Assembly: GCF_051020975.1 (NCBI RefSeq)
Contig: NW_027478161.1
Span: 26,138,001 to 26,202,000, forward strand
DNA: 64,000 nucleotides
DNA from: Osmia lignaria lignaria
Lineage: Eukaryota > Arthropoda > Insecta > Hymenoptera > Megachilidae
Direction of reading: 5' to 3'
This document shows positions 1-11,885 of this stretch, one piece after another. Position numbers and translations under genes: made by a program. Each line of letters opens with the position of its first letter. Positions within the stretch are counted from its first letter, which is position 1. The notes under the pieces were generated by a model that saw only the letters and a program-made list of their open reading frames with translations, made no database searches and was not told the origin of the DNA.

Positions 1-296
1 ATCGAGATATTTAAAAGTTCCGAAGCCGCACCAACATAATAGAGATACAGAAACACCGTGGCCCCTGTCTTTGAGATAACTCTGCACTATTGCGAGCTGG
101 AAATGCCACTTCCAGTTTAGCTGTGCAGAAGAAGAACGACAAGAAGAAGAAATATCTCGAAATATGTCCGCCAGGCCCCTTCCCTTGAGATAGATCTGCA
201 AATATCTCGGAAACGAAGCGAGCTATGGCAAAATGTTAAGGAACCTTTTTTGTAGAGAATTAAGTTTCCTACTTTTTATGTTCTGTGATATTTTTT
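1..296 (+). repeat. Partial monomer at left edge, subfamily K
   Basis: This monomer is cut by the window start. It carries CCTGTCTTTG, AACGACAAG, CGCCAGG, GTTAAGGAACC and TTCTGTGAT. That combination also marks monomers at 32,174, 44,406, 49,557 and 56,640, so the array extends leftward and this copy belongs to the recurring K-C-E-T cassette. Confidence 0.9.
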
Positions 297-381
297 GATC
301 AGATGCGTAGTTCTCGACATATATCAAGATATTTAAAAGTTCCGAAGCCGCACCAACATAATAGAGATACAGAAACACCGT

Positions 382-522
382 GGCCCCTTTCTTTGAGATA
401 ACTCTGCACTATTGCGAGCTGCAAATGCCACTTCCAGCTTAGCTGTGCAGAAGAAGAACAACAAGAAGAAGAAATATCTCGAAATATGTCCGTCAGGCCT
501 CTTCCCTTGAGATATATCTGCA
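382..522 (+). repeat. Internal diverged direct duplication within the monomer (offset 114 bp)
   Basis: Bases 382-408 and 496-522 align without gaps with 22 of 27 identities; with the common C at the fifth position it is 23 of 27. Shared cores include GGCC, TTGAGATA and TCTGCA. Similarity continues loosely downstream, where CGAGCTGCAAATG in the first copy resembles CGAGCTATGGCAAAAT in the second. A third, weaker relative is the GAGATATATC block near the monomer start in other units. This suggests the 322-bp unit grew from a shorter ancestral module. Confidence 0.65.
449..472. repeat. 24-nt purine-rich mirror repeat inside the monomer
   Basis: The left half AGAAGAAGAACA is followed directly by its exact mirror image ACAAGAAGAAGA. 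All bases are purine except two C. The same tract is present in most of the roughly 199 monomers; one subfamily (R and K types) has AACGACAAG in the middle, which breaks the mirror at two positions. Mirror-symmetric homopurine tracts are the known sequence class for intramolecular triplex (H-DNA); formation here is an inference. The tract is at monomer positions 153-176. Confidence 0.85.
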
Positions 523-571
523 AATATCTCGGAAACGAAACGAGCTATGGCAAAATCTTAAGAGACCTTTT

Positions 572-596
572 TTGTAGAGAATTATGTTTCCTACAA
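572..596. repeat. Inverted repeat TTGTAG / CTACAA in the monomer tail
   Basis: A 6-bp perfect stem encloses a 13-nt loop in monomers with the tail CCTACAATTT. Two other tail variants, CCTACTTTTT and CCTTCTTTTT, lose most or all of the stem. The tail variants sort with subfamilies (for example CCTTCTTTTT precedes TTTTTCGATC), so they are useful phasing markers. Confidence 0.6.
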
Positions 597-940
597 TTTA
601 TGTTCTATGATATTGTTTGATCAGATGCGTAGTTCTCGAGATATATCCAGATATTCAAAAGTTCCGAAGCGGCACCAACATAATAGAGATACAGAAACAC
701 CGTGGCCCCTTTCTTTGAGGTAACTCTGCACTATTGCGAGCTGCAAATGCCACTTCCAGCTTAGCTGTGCAGAAGAAGAACAACAAGAAGAAGAAATATC
801 TCGAAATATGTCCGTCAGGCCCCTTCCCTTGAGATAAATCTGCAAATATCTCGGAAACGAAGCGAGCTATGGCAAAATGTTAAGAGACCTTTTTTGTAGA
901 GAATTAAGTTTCCTTCTTTTTATGTTCTATGATATTTTTC

Positions 941-1261
941 GATCAGATGCGTAGTTCTCGAGATATATCAAGATATTTGAAGTTCCGAAGCCGCACCAAC
1001 ATAATAGAGATACAGAAACACAGTGGCCCCATTCTTTGAGATACCTCTGCACTATTGCGAGCTGGAAATGCCACTTCCAGTTTAGCTGTGCAGAAGAAGA
1101 ACAACAAGAAGAAGAAATATCTCGAAATATGTCCGTCAGGCCCCTTCCCTTGAGATACATCTGCAAATATCTCGGAAACGAAACGAGCTATGGCAAAATC
1201 TTAAGAGACCTTTTTTGTAGAGAATTATGATTCCTACTTTTTATGTTCTATGATATTTTTT
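941..1261 (+). repeat. 321-bp monomer subfamily T (first of ten copies)
   Basis: This unit has TTTGAAGTTCC where others have TTTAAAAGTTCC, giving a net loss of one base. All ten 321-bp monomers carry it: starts at 941, 3,516, 4,803, 33,140, 35,071, 36,036, 38,611, 45,372, 49,879 and 57,606. They also share CCCCATTCTTTG and GATACCTCTG. Monomers at 15,428, 20,258 and 24,446 have those two markers but keep full length, so they look like the pre-deletion form. Confidence 0.9.
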
Positions 1262-4200
1262 GATCAGATGCGTAGTTCTCGAGATAGATCAAGATATTTA
1301 AAAGTTCCGAAGCTGCACCAACATAATAGAGGTACAGAAACACCGTGGCCTCTTTCTTTGAGATAACTCTGCACTATTGCGAGCTGCAAATGCCACTTCC
1401 AGCTTAGCTGTGCAGAAGAAGAACAACAAGAAGAAGAAATATCTCGAAGTATGTCCGTCAGGCCCCTTCCCTTGAGATAAATCTGCAAATATCTCGGAAA
1501 CGAAGCGAGCTATGGCAAAATGTTAAGAGACCTTTTGTGTAGAGAATTAAGTTTCCTTCTTTTTATGTTCTATGATATTTTTCGATCAGATGCGTAGTTC
1601 TCGAGATATATCAAGATATTTAAAAGTTCCGAAGCCGCACCAACATAATAGAGATACAGAAACACAGTGGCCCCTTTCTTTGAGATAACTCTGCACTATT
1701 GCGAGCTGGAAATGCCACTTCCAGTTTAGCTGTGCAGAAGAAGAACAACAAGAAGAAGAAATATCATGAAATATGTCCGTCAGGACCCTTCCCTTGAGAT
1801 AAATCTGCAAATATCTCGGAAACGAAGCGAGCTATGGCAAAATATTGAGAGACCTTTTTTGTAGAGAATTATGTTTCCTACAATTTATGTTCTATGAAAT
1901 TTTTTGATCAGAAGCGCAGTTTTCGAGATATATCGAGATATTTAAAAGTTCCGAAGCCGCACCAACATAATACAGATTCAGAAACACCGTGGCCCCTTTC
2001 TTCGGGATAACTCTGCACTATTGCGAGCTGGAAATGCCACTTCCAGTTTAGCTGTGCAGAAGAAGAACAACAAGAAGAAGAAATATCTCGAAATATGTCC
2101 GTTAGGACCCTTCCCTTGAGATAAATCTGCAAATATCTCGGAAACGAAGCGAGCTATGGCAAAACGTTAAGAGACCTTTTTTGTAGAGAATTATGTTTCC
2201 TACAATTTATGTTCTATGATATTTTTTGATCAGAAGCGTAGTTTTCGAGATATATCGAGATATTTAAAAGTTCCGAAGCCGCACCAACATAATAGAGATA
2301 CAGAAACACCGTGGCCCCTTTCTTTGAGATAACTCTGCACTATTGCGAGCTGGAAATGCCACTTCCAGTTTAGCTGTGCAGAAGAAGAACGACAAGAAGA
2401 AGAAATATCTCGAAATATGTCCGCCAGGCCCCTTCCCTTGAGATAGATCTGCAAATATCTCGGAAACGAAGCGAGCTATGGCAAAATGTTAAGGGACCTT
2501 TTTTGTAGAGAATTATGTTTCCTACAATTTATGTTCTATGATATTTTTTGATCAGATGCGTAGTTCTCGAGATATATCCAGATATTTAAAAGTTCCGAAG
2601 CGGCACCAACATAATAGAGATACAGAAACACCGTGGCCCCTTTCTTTGAGGTAACTCTGCACTATTGCGAGCTGCAAATGCCACTTCCAGCTTAGCTGTG
2701 CAGAAGAAGAACAACAAGAAGAAGAAATATCTCGAAGTATGTCCGTCAGGCCCCTTCCCTTGAGATAAATCTGCAAATATCTCGGAAACAAAGCGAGCTA
2801 TGGCAAAATGTTAAGAGACCTTTTTTGTAGAGAATTAAGTTTCCTTCTTTTTATGTTCTATGATATTTTTCGATCAGATGCGTAGTTCTCGAGATATATC
2901 AAGATATTTAAAAGTTCCGAAGCCGCACCAACATAATAGAGATACAGAAACACAGTGGCCCCTTTCTTTGAGATAACTCTGCACTATTGCGAGCTGGAAA
3001 TGCCACTTCCAGTTTAGCTGTGCAGAAGAAGAACAACAAGAAGAAGAAATATCATGAAATATGTCCGTCAGGACCCTTCCCTTGAGATAAATCTGCAAAT
3101 ATCTCGGAAACGAAGCGAGCTATGGCAAAATATTGAGAGACCTTTTTTGTAGAGAATTATGTTTCCTACAATTTATGTTCTATGATATTTTTTGATCAGA
3201 AGCGTAGTTTTCCAGATATATCGAGATATTTAAAAGTTCCGAAGCCGCACCAACATAATAGAGATACAGAAACACCGTGGCCCCTTTCTTTGAGATAACT
3301 CTGCACTATTGCGAGCTGGAAATGCCACTTCCAGTTTAGCTGTGCAGAAGAAGAACGACAAGAAGAAGAAATATCTCGAAATATGTCCGCCAGGCCCCTT
3401 CCCTTGAGATAAATCTGCAAATATCTCGGAAACGAAGCGAGCTATGGCAAAATGTTAAGAGACCTTTTTTGTAGAGAATTAAGGTTCCTTCTTTTTATGT
3501 TCTATGATATTTTTCGATCAGATGCGTAGTTCTCGAGATATATCAAGATATTTGAAGTTCCGAAGCCGCACCAACATAATAGAGATACAGAAACACCGTG
3601 GCCCCATTCTTTGAGATACCTCTGCACTATTGCGAGCTGGAAATGCCACTTCCAGTTTAGCTGTGCAGAAGAAGAACAACAAGAAGAAGAAATATCTCGA
3701 AATATGTCCGTCAGGCCCCTTCCCTTGAGATATATCTGCAAATATCTCGGAAACGAAACGAGCTATGGCAAAATCTTAAGAGACCTTTCTTGTAGAGAAT
3801 TATGTTTCCTACTTTTTATGTTCTATGATATTTTTTGATCAGATGCGTAGTTCTCGAGATAGATCAAGATATTTAAAAGTTCCGAAGCCGCACCAACATA
3901 ATAGAGATACAGAAACACCGTGGCCCCTTTCTGTGAGATAACTCTGCACTATTACGAGCTGCAAATGCCACTTCCAGCTTAGCTGTGCAGAAGAAGAACA
4001 ACAAGAAGAAGAAATATCTCGAAATATGTCCGTCAGGCCCCTTCCCTTGAGATCTATCTGCAAATATCTCGGAAACGAAACGAGCTATGGCAAAATCTTA
4101 AGAGACCTTTTTTGTAGAGAATTATGTTTCCTACTTTTTATGTTCTATGATATTTTTTGATCAGATGCGTAGTTCTCGAGATAGATCAAGATATTTAAAA

Positions 4201-5445
4201 GTTCCGAAGCCGCACCAACATAATAGAGATACAGAAACACCGTGGCCCCTTTCTGTGAGATAACTCTGCACTATTGCGAGCTGCAAATGCCACTTCCAGC
4301 TTAGCTGTGCAGAAGAAGAACAACAAGAAGAAGAAATATCTCGAAATATGTCCGTCAGGCCCCTTCCCTTGAGATATATCTGCAAATATCTCGGAAACGA
4401 AACGAGCTATGGCAAAATCTTAAGAGACCTTTTTTGTAGAGAATTATGTTTCCTACTTTTTATGTTCTATGATATTTTTTGATCAGATGCGTAGTTCTCG
4501 AGATATATCCAGATATTCAAAAGTTCCGAAGCGGCACCAACATAATAGAGATACAGAAACACCGTGGCCCCTTTCTTTGAGGTAACTCTGCACTATTGCG
4601 AGCTGCAAATGCCACTTCCAGCTTAGCTGTGCAGAAGAAGAACAACAAGAAGAAGAAATATCTCGAAATATGTCCGTCAGGCCCCTTCCCTTGAGATAAA
4701 TCTGCAAATATCTCGGAAACGAAGCGAGCTATGGCAAAATGTTGAGAGACCTTTTTTGTAGAGAATTAAGTTTCCTTCTTTTTATGTTCTATGATATTTT
4801 TCGATCAGATGCGTAGTTTTCGAGATATATCAAGATATTTGAAGTTCCGAAGCCGCACCAACATAATAGAGATACAGAAACACAGTGGCCCCATTCTTTG
4901 AGATACCTCTGCACTATTGCGAGCTGGAAATGCCACTTCCAGTTTAGCTGTGCAGAAGAAGAACAACAAGAAGAAGAAATATCTCGAAATATGTCCGTCA
5001 GGCCCCTTCCCTTGAGATACATCTGCAAATATCTCGGAAACGAAACGAGCTATGGCAAAATCTTAAGAGACCTTTTTTGTAGAGAATTATGATTCCTACT
5101 TTTTATGTTCTATGATATTTTTTGATCAGATGCGTAGTTCTCGAGATAGATCAAGATATTTAAAAGTTCCGAAGCTGCACCAACATAATAGAGGTACAGA
5201 AACACCGTGGCCTCTTTCTTTGAGATAACTCTGCACTATTGCGAGCTGCAAATGCCACTTCCAGCTTAGCTGTGCAGAAGAAGAACAACAAGAAGAAGAA
5301 ATATCTCGAAGTATGTCCGTCAGGCCCCTTCCCTTGAGATCTATCTGCAAATATCTCGGAAACGAAACGAGCTATGGCAAAATCTTAAGAGACCTTTTTT
5401 GTAGAGAATTATGTTTCCTACTTTTTATGTTCTATGATATTTTTT

Positions 5446-5767
5446 GATCAGATGCGTAGTTCTCGAGATAGATCAAGATATTTAAAAGTTCCGAAGCCGC
5501 ACCAACATAATAGAGATACAGAAACACCGTGGCCCCTTTCTGTGAGATAACTCTGCACTATTGCGAGCTGCAAATGCCACTTCCAGCTTAGCTGTGCAGA
5601 AGAAGAACGACAAGAAGAAGAAATATCTCGAAATATGTCCGCCAGGCCCCTTCCCTTGAGATAGATCTGCAAATATCTCGGAAACGAAGCGAGCTATGGC
5701 AAAATGTTGAGAGACCTTTTTTGTAGAGAATTATGTTTCCTACAATTTATGTTCTATGATATTTTTT
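5446..5767 (+). repeat. Hybrid monomer (D-like left / R right)
   Basis: The left part has GATAGATCAAG, TGTGAGATAAC and CCAGCTTA, as in the monomer at 4,159. The right part has AACGACAAG, CGCCAGG and GATAGATCTG of subfamily R. The switch lies between 5,587 and 5,609 (monomer positions 142-164), between the hairpin and the mirror repeat. It is best explained by unequal crossover. Confidence 0.75.
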
Positions 5768-7055
5768 GATCAGAAGCGCAGTTTTCGAGATATATCGAGA
5801 TCTTTAAAAGTTCCGAAGCCGCACCAACATAATACAGATTCAGAAACACCGTGGCCCCTTTCTTCGGGATAACTCTGCACTATTGCGAGCTGGAAATGCC
5901 ACTTCCAGTTTAGCTGTGCAGAAGAAGAACAACAAGAAGAAGAAATATCTCGAAATATGTCCGTTAGGACCCTTCCCTTGAGATAAATCTGCAAATATCT
6001 CGGAAACGAAGCGAGCTATGGCAAAACGTTAAGAGACCTTTTTTGTAGAGAATTATGTTTCCTACAATTTATGTTCTATGATATTTTTTGATCAGAAGCG
6101 TAGTTTTCGAGATATATCGAGATATTTAAAAGTTCCGAAGCCGCACCAACATAATAGAGATACAGAAACACCGTGGCCCCTTTCTTTGAGATAACTCTGC
6201 ACTATTGCGAGCTGCAAATGCCACTTCCAGCTTAGCTGTGCAGAAGAAGAACAACAAGAAGAAGAAATATCTCGAAATATGTCCGTCAGGCCCCTTCTCT
6301 TCAGATAAATCTGCAAATATCTCGGAAACGAAGCGAGCTATGGCAAAATGTTAAGAGACCTTACTTGTAGAGAATTAAGTTTCCTACTTTTTATGTTCTA
6401 TGATATTATTTGATCAGATGCGTAGTTCTCGAGATATATCAAGATATTTAAAAGTTCCGAAGCCGCACCAACATAATAGAGATACAGAAACACCGTGGCC
6501 CCTTTCTTTGAGATAACTCTGCAGTATTGCGAGCTGCAAATCCCACTTCCAGCTTAGCTGTGCAGAGGAAGAACAACAAGAAGAAGAAATATCTCGAAAT
6601 GTGTCCGTCAGGCCCCTTCCCTTGAGATATATCTGCAAATATCTCGGAAACGAAACGAGCTATGGCAAAATCTTAAGAGACCTTTTTTGTACAGAATTAT
6701 GTTTCCTACAATTTATGTTCTATAATATTTTTTGATCAGAAGCGTAGTTCTCGAGATATATCAAGATATTTAAAAGTTCCGAAGCCGCACCAACATAATA
6801 GAGATACAGAAACACCGTGGCCCCTTTCTTTCAGATAACTCTGCACTATTGCGAGCTGCAAATGCCACTTCCAGCTTAGCTGTGCAGAGGAAGAACAACA
6901 AGAAGAAGAAATATCTCGAAATATGTCCGTCAGGCCAGTTCCTTTGAGCTGAATCTGCAAATATCTCGGAAACGAAGCGAGCTATGGCAAAATGTTGAGA
7001 GACGTTTTTTGTAGAGAATTATGTTTCCTACAATTTATGTTCTATGATATTTTTT

Positions 7056-7377
7056 GATCAGAAGCGTAGTTCTCGAGATATATCAAGATATTTAAAAGTT
7101 CCGAAGCCGCACCAACATAATAGAGATACAGAAACACCGTGGCCCCTTTCTTTCAGATAACTCTGCACTATTGCGAGCTGCAAATGCCACTTCCAGCTTA
7201 GCTGTGCAGAAGAAGAACGACAAGAAGAAGAAATATCTCGAAATATGTCCGCCAGGCCCCTTCCCTTGAGATAGATCTGCAAATATCTCGGAAACGAAGC
7301 GAGCTATGGCAAAATGTTGAGGGACCTTTTTTGTAGAGAATTAAGTTTCCTACTTTTTATGTTCTATGATATTTTTT
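7056..7377 (+). repeat. Hybrid monomer (CTTTCAGATAAC type left / R right)
   Basis: The left markers GAAGCGTAGTTCTCG, CTTTCAGATAAC and CCAGCTTA match the monomer at 6,734. From 7,211 on it lacks that monomer's GAGGAAG and carries R markers AACGACAAG and CGCCAGG. The switch lies at 7,197-7,211, monomer positions 142-156. Confidence 0.7.
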
Positions 7378-9953
7378 GATCAGAAGCGCAGTTTTCGAGA
7401 TATATCGAGATCTTTAAAAGTTCCGAAGCCGCACCAACATAATACAGATTCAGAAACACCGTGGCCCCTTTCTTCGGGATAACTCTGCACTATTGCGAGC
7501 TGGAAATGCCACTTCCAGCTTAGCTGTGCAGAAGAAGAACAACAAGAAGAAGAAATATCTCGAAATATGTCCGTTAGGACCCTTCCCTTGAGATATATCT
7601 GCAAATATCTCGGAAACGAAACGAGCTATGGCAAAATCTTAAGAGACCTTTTTTGTAGAGAATTATGTTTCCTACTTTTTATGTTCTATGATATTTTTTG
7701 ATCAGATGCGTAGTTCTCGAGATAGATCAAGATATTTAAAAGTTCCGAAGCTGCACCAACATAATAGAGGTACAGAAACACCGTGGCCTCTTTCTTTGTG
7801 ATAACTCTGCACTATTGCGAGCTGCAAATGCCACTTCCAGCTTAGCTGTGCAGAAGAAGAACAACAAGAAGAAGAAATATCTCGAAATATGTCCGTCAGT
7901 CCTCTTCCCTTGAGATAAATCTGCAAATATCTCGGAAACGAAGCGAGCTATGGCAAAATGTTAAGAGACCTTTTTTGTAGAGAATTAAGTTTCCTACTTT
8001 TTATGTTCTATGATATTTTTTGATCAGATGCGTAGTTCTCGAGACATATCAAGATATTTAAAAGTTCCGAAGCCGCACCAACATAATAGAGATACAGAAA
8101 CACCGTGGCCCCTTTCTTTGAGATAACTCTGCACTATTGCTAGCTGGAAATGCCACTTCCAGTTTAGCTGTGCAGAAGAAGAACGACAAGAAGAAGAAAT
8201 ATCTCGAAATATGTCCGCCAGGCCCCTTCCCTTGAGATAGATCTGCAAATATCTCGGAAACGAAGCGAGCTATGGCAAAATGTTGAGGGACCTTTTTTGT
8301 AGAGAATTAAGTTTCCTACTTTTTATGTTCTGTGATATTTTTTGATCAGATGCGTAGTTCTCGACATATATCAAGATATTTAAAAGTTCCGAAGCCGCAC
8401 CAACATAATAGAGATACAGAAACACCGTGGCCCCTTTCTTTGAGATAACTCTGCACTATTGCGAGCTGCAAATGCCACTTCCAGCTTAGCTGTGCAGAAG
8501 AAGAACAACAAGAAGAAGAAATATCTCGAAATATGTCCGTCAGGCCCCTTCCCTTGAGATATATCTGCAAATATCTCGGAAACGAAACGAGCTATGGCAA
8601 AATCTTAAGAGACGTTTTTTGTAGAGAATTATGTTTCCTACAATTTATGTTCTATGATATTTTTTGATCAGATGCGTAGTTCTCGAGATATATCCAGATA
8701 TTTAAAAGTTCCGAAGCGGCACCAACATAATAGAGATACAGAAACACCGTGGCCCCTTTCTTTGAGGTAACTCCGCACTATTGCGAGCTGCAAATGCCAC
8801 TTCCAGCTTAGCTGTGCAGAAGAACAACAACAAGAAGAAGAAATATCTCGAAATATGTCCGTCAGGCCCCTTCCCTTGAGATATATCTGCAAATATCTCG
8901 GAAACGAAACGAGCTATGGCAAAATCTTAAGAGACCTTTTTTGTAGAGAATTATGTTTCCTACAATTTATGTTCTATGATATTTTTTGATCAGATGCGTA
9001 GTTCTCGAGATATATCCAGATATTTAAAAGTTCCGAAGCGGCACCAACATAATAGAGATACAGAAACACCGTGGCCCCTTTCTTTGAGGTAACTCTGCAC
9101 TATTGCGAGCTGCAAATGCCACTTCCAGCTTAGCTGTGCAGAAGAAGAACAACAAGAAGAAGAAATATCCCGAAATATGTCCGTCAGGACCCTTCCCTTG
9201 AGATAAATCTGCAAATATCTCGGAAACGAAGCGAGCTATGGCAAAATGTTGAGAGACCTTTTTTGTAGAGAATTATGTTTCCTACAATTTATGTTCTATG
9301 ATATTTTTTGATCAGAAGCGCAGTTTTCGAGATATATCGAGATCTTTAAAAGTTCCGAAGCCGCACCAACATAATACAGATTCAGAAACACCGTGGCCCC
9401 TTTCTTCGGGATAACTCTGCACTATTGCGAGCTGGAAATGCCACTTCCAGTTTAGCTGTGCAGAAGAAGAACAACAAGAAGAAGAAATATCTCGAAATAT
9501 GTCCGTTAGGACCCTTCCCTTGAGATAAATCTGCAAATATCTCGGAAACGAAGCGAGCTATGGCAAAACGTTAAGAGACCTTTTTTGTAGAGAATTATGT
9601 TTCCTACAATTTATGTTCTATGATATTTTTTGATCAGAAGCGTAGTTTTCGAGATATATCGAGATATTTAAAAGTTCCGAAGCCGCACCAACATAATAGA
9701 GATACAGAAACACCGTGGCCCCTTTCTTTGAGATAACTCTGCACTATTGCGAGCTGCAAATGCCACTTCCAGCTTAGCTGTGCAGAAGAAGAACAACAAG
9801 AAGAAGAAATATCTCGAAATATGTCCGTCAGGCCCCTTCTCTTCAGATAAATCTGCAAATATCTCGGAAACGAAGCGAGCTATGGCAAAATGTTAAGAGA
9901 CCTTACTTGTAGAGAATTAAGTTTCCTACTTTTTATGTTCTATGATATTATTT

Positions 9954-10275
9954 GATCAGATGCGTAGTTCTCGAGATATATCAAGATATTTAAAAGTTCC
10001 GAAGCCGCACCAACATAATAGAGATACAGAAACACCGTGGCCCCTTTCTTTGAGATAACTCTGCAGTATTGCGAGCTGCAAATGCCACTTCCAGCTTAGC
10101 TGTGCAGAGGAAGAACAACAAGAAGAAGAAATATCTCGAAATATGTCCGTCAGGCCAGTTCCTTTGAGCTGAATCTGCAAATATCTCGGAAACGAAGCGA
10201 GCTATGGCAAAATGTTGAGAGACGTTTTTTGTAGAGAATTATGTTTCCTACAATTTATGTTCTATGATATTTTTT
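9954..10275 (+). repeat. Hybrid monomer joining the types at 6,412 and 6,734
   Basis: The left part has CTGCAGTATTGC, as at 6,412. The right part has GAAATATGTCC followed by CCAGTTCCTTTGAGCTG, as at 6,734. The switch lies between 10,066 and 10,143. The reciprocal-looking combination is seen at 10,598-10,919, with the left end of the 6,734 type and the rest of the 6,412 type. Confidence 0.7.
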
Positions 10276-11241
10276 GATCAGAAGCGTAGTTCTCGAGATA
10301 TATCAAGATATTTAAAAGTTCCGAAGCCGCACCAACATAATAGAGATACAGAAACACCGTGGCCCCTTTCTTTCAGATAACTCTGCACTATTGCGAGCTG
10401 GAAATGCCACTTCCAGCTTAGCTGTGCAGAGGAAGAACAACAAGAAGAAGAAATATCTCGAAATATGTCCGTCAGGCCAGTTCCTTTGAGCTGAATCTGC
10501 AAATATCTCGGAAACGAAGCGAGCTATGGCAAAATGTTGAGAGACGTTTTTTGTAGAGAATTATGTTTCCTACAATTTATGTTCTATGATATTTTTTGAT
10601 CAGAAGCGTAGTTCTCGAGATATATCAAGATATTTAAAAGTTCCGAAGCCGCACCAACATAATAGAGATACAGAAACACCGTGGTCCCTTTCTTTGAGAT
10701 AACTCTGCAGTATTGCGAGCTGCAAATGCCACTTCCAGCTTAGCTGTGCAGAGGAAGAACAACAAGAAGAAGAAATATCTCGAAATGTGTCCGTCAGGCC
10801 CCTTCCCTTGAGATATATCTGCAAATATCTCGGAAACGAAACGAGCTATGGCAAAATCTTAAGAGACCTTTTTTGTACAGAATTATGTTTCCTACAATTT
10901 ATGTTCTATAATATTTTTTGATCAGAAGCGTAGTTCTCGAGATATATCAAGATATTTAAAAGTTCCGAAGCCGCACCAACATAATAGAGATACAGAAACA
11001 CCGTGGCCCCTTTCTTTCAGATAACTCTGCACTATTGCGAGCTGCAAATGCCACTTCCAGCTTAGCTGTGCAGAGGAAGAACAACAAGAAGAAGAAATAT
11101 CTCGAAATATGTCCGTCAGGCCAGTTCCTTTGAGCTGAATCTGCAAATATCTCGGAAACGAAGCGAGCTATGGCAAAATGTTGAGAGACGTTTTTTGTAG
11201 AGAATTATGTTTCCTACAATTTATGTTCTATGATATTTTTT

Positions 11242-11563
11242 GATCAGAAGCGTAGTTCTCGAGATATATCAAGATATTTAAAAGTTCCGAAGCCGCACCA
11301 ACATAATAGAGATACAGAAACACCGTGGCCCCTTTCTTTCAGATAACTCTGCACTATTGCCAGCTGGAAATGCCACTTCCAGTTTAGCTGTGCAGAAGAA
11401 GAACAACAAGAAGAAGAAATATCTCGAAATATGTCCGTCAGGCCCCTTCCCTTGAGATAAATCTGCATATATCTCGGAAACGAAGCGAGCTATGGCAAAA
11501 TGTTGAGAGACGTTTTTTGTAGAGAATTATGTTTCCTACAATTTATGTTCTATGATATTTTTT
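11242..11563 (+). repeat. Hybrid monomer (CTTTCAGATAAC left / GGAAATG-CCAGTTTA right)
   Basis: CTTTCAGATAAC on the left is the type at 10,920. The GCTGGAAATG and CCAGTTTA that follow belong to the other major class. The switch lies between 11,340 and 11,366. ATTGCCAGC is a private change. Confidence 0.6.
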
Positions 11564-11885
11564 GATCAGATGCGTAGTTTTCGAGATATATCGAGATATT
11601 TAAAAGTTCCGAAGCTGCACCAACATAATAGAGGTACAGAAACACCGTGGCCTCTTTCTTTGAGATAACTCTGCACTATTGCGAGCTGCAAATGCCACTT
11701 CCAGCTTAGCTGTGCAGAAGAAGAACAACAAGAAGAAGAAATATCTCGAAATATGTCCGTCAGTCCCCTTCCCTTGAGATAAATCTGCAAATATCTCGAA
11801 AACGAAGCAAGCTATGGCAAAATGTTAAGAGACCTTTTTTGTAGAGAATTAAGTTTCCTACTTTTTATGTTCTATGATATTTTTT

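Larger units (their letters stand above)
297..618 (+). repeat. Representative satellite monomer (322 bp)
   Basis: This is a typical unit, used here to fix internal coordinates. In order it holds GATCAG, an AT-rich block with CGAGATATATC-like sequence (here CGACATATATC), a block ending in GGCCCCTTTC, a hairpin-like segment (418-440), a GAA-rich mirror repeat (449-472), a second GGCC-CTTCCC block (496 onward), an ATATCTCGGAAACGAAACGAG block, and a T-rich tail with TTGTAG/CTACAA. Most monomers carry XhoI (CTCGAG) near the start and many carry TGATCA (BclI) at the boundary; this one has CTCGAC instead of CTCGAG. Its CGACAT and the ATTGTTTGATC at its end mark the subfamily called C below. Confidence 0.95.
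1..5445 (+). repeat. Array segment I: mixed subfamilies, K-C-E-T cassette at left
   Basis: Order of monomers: K, C, E, T, S, H, P, R, F, H, G, T, D, a D-like unit, E, T, S. Diagnostic markers: E has ATATTCAAAAG and AAGCGGCACC; S has GATAGATCAAG and AAGCTGCACC; H has ATATCATGAAATATG; P has TACAGATTC and CTTCGGGAT; F has GAAGTATG and AACAAAGCG; G has GTTTTCCAG; D has TGTGAGATAAC and ATTACGAGC. Blocks T-S-H-P (941-2,227) and G-T-D plus the next unit (3,194-4,480) recur at an exact offset of 35,095 bp, at 36,036-37,322 and 38,289-39,575. Confidence 0.85.
5768..11885 (+). repeat. Array segment II: partial 11- and 13-monomer duplications
   Basis: Three P-type monomers with GAGATCTTTAAAAG start at 5,768, 7,378 and 9,310. 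The first two monomers (5,768-6,411) recur 11 units later (9,310-9,953), sharing TTCTCTTCAGATAAATC and GACCTTACTTG. The pair 6,412-7,055 recurs 13 units later at 10,598-11,241, sharing TTGTACAGAATTATG and TCTATAATATT. A subfamily with CCAGTTCCTTTGAGCTGAATC starts at 6,734, 9,954, 10,276 and 10,920. The region is a patchwork of overlapping local duplications rather than a clean HOR. Confidence 0.8.

Noticed and set aside
451..475. GAA-type microsatellite with length variation
   Set aside because: The tract keeps the same length in all monomers looked at. Only base changes such as AACGACAAG, AAGATCGAC and AATAACAAG are seen, so it is not behaving as an expanding microsatellite.
299..523. Minus-strand open frame of about 74 codons repeated in nearly all monomers, as a possible peptide gene family
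   Set aside because: It starts at TTG, not ATG, has no recognisable domain, and most variable sites between monomers change the residue. Several monomers carry stops. Its persistence is explained by the sequence homogeneity of the array.
560..577. T6 run after GAGACC as an RNA polymerase III terminator
   Set aside because: No upstream A-box and B-box pair was recognised, and T-runs are expected in a sequence with this base composition.
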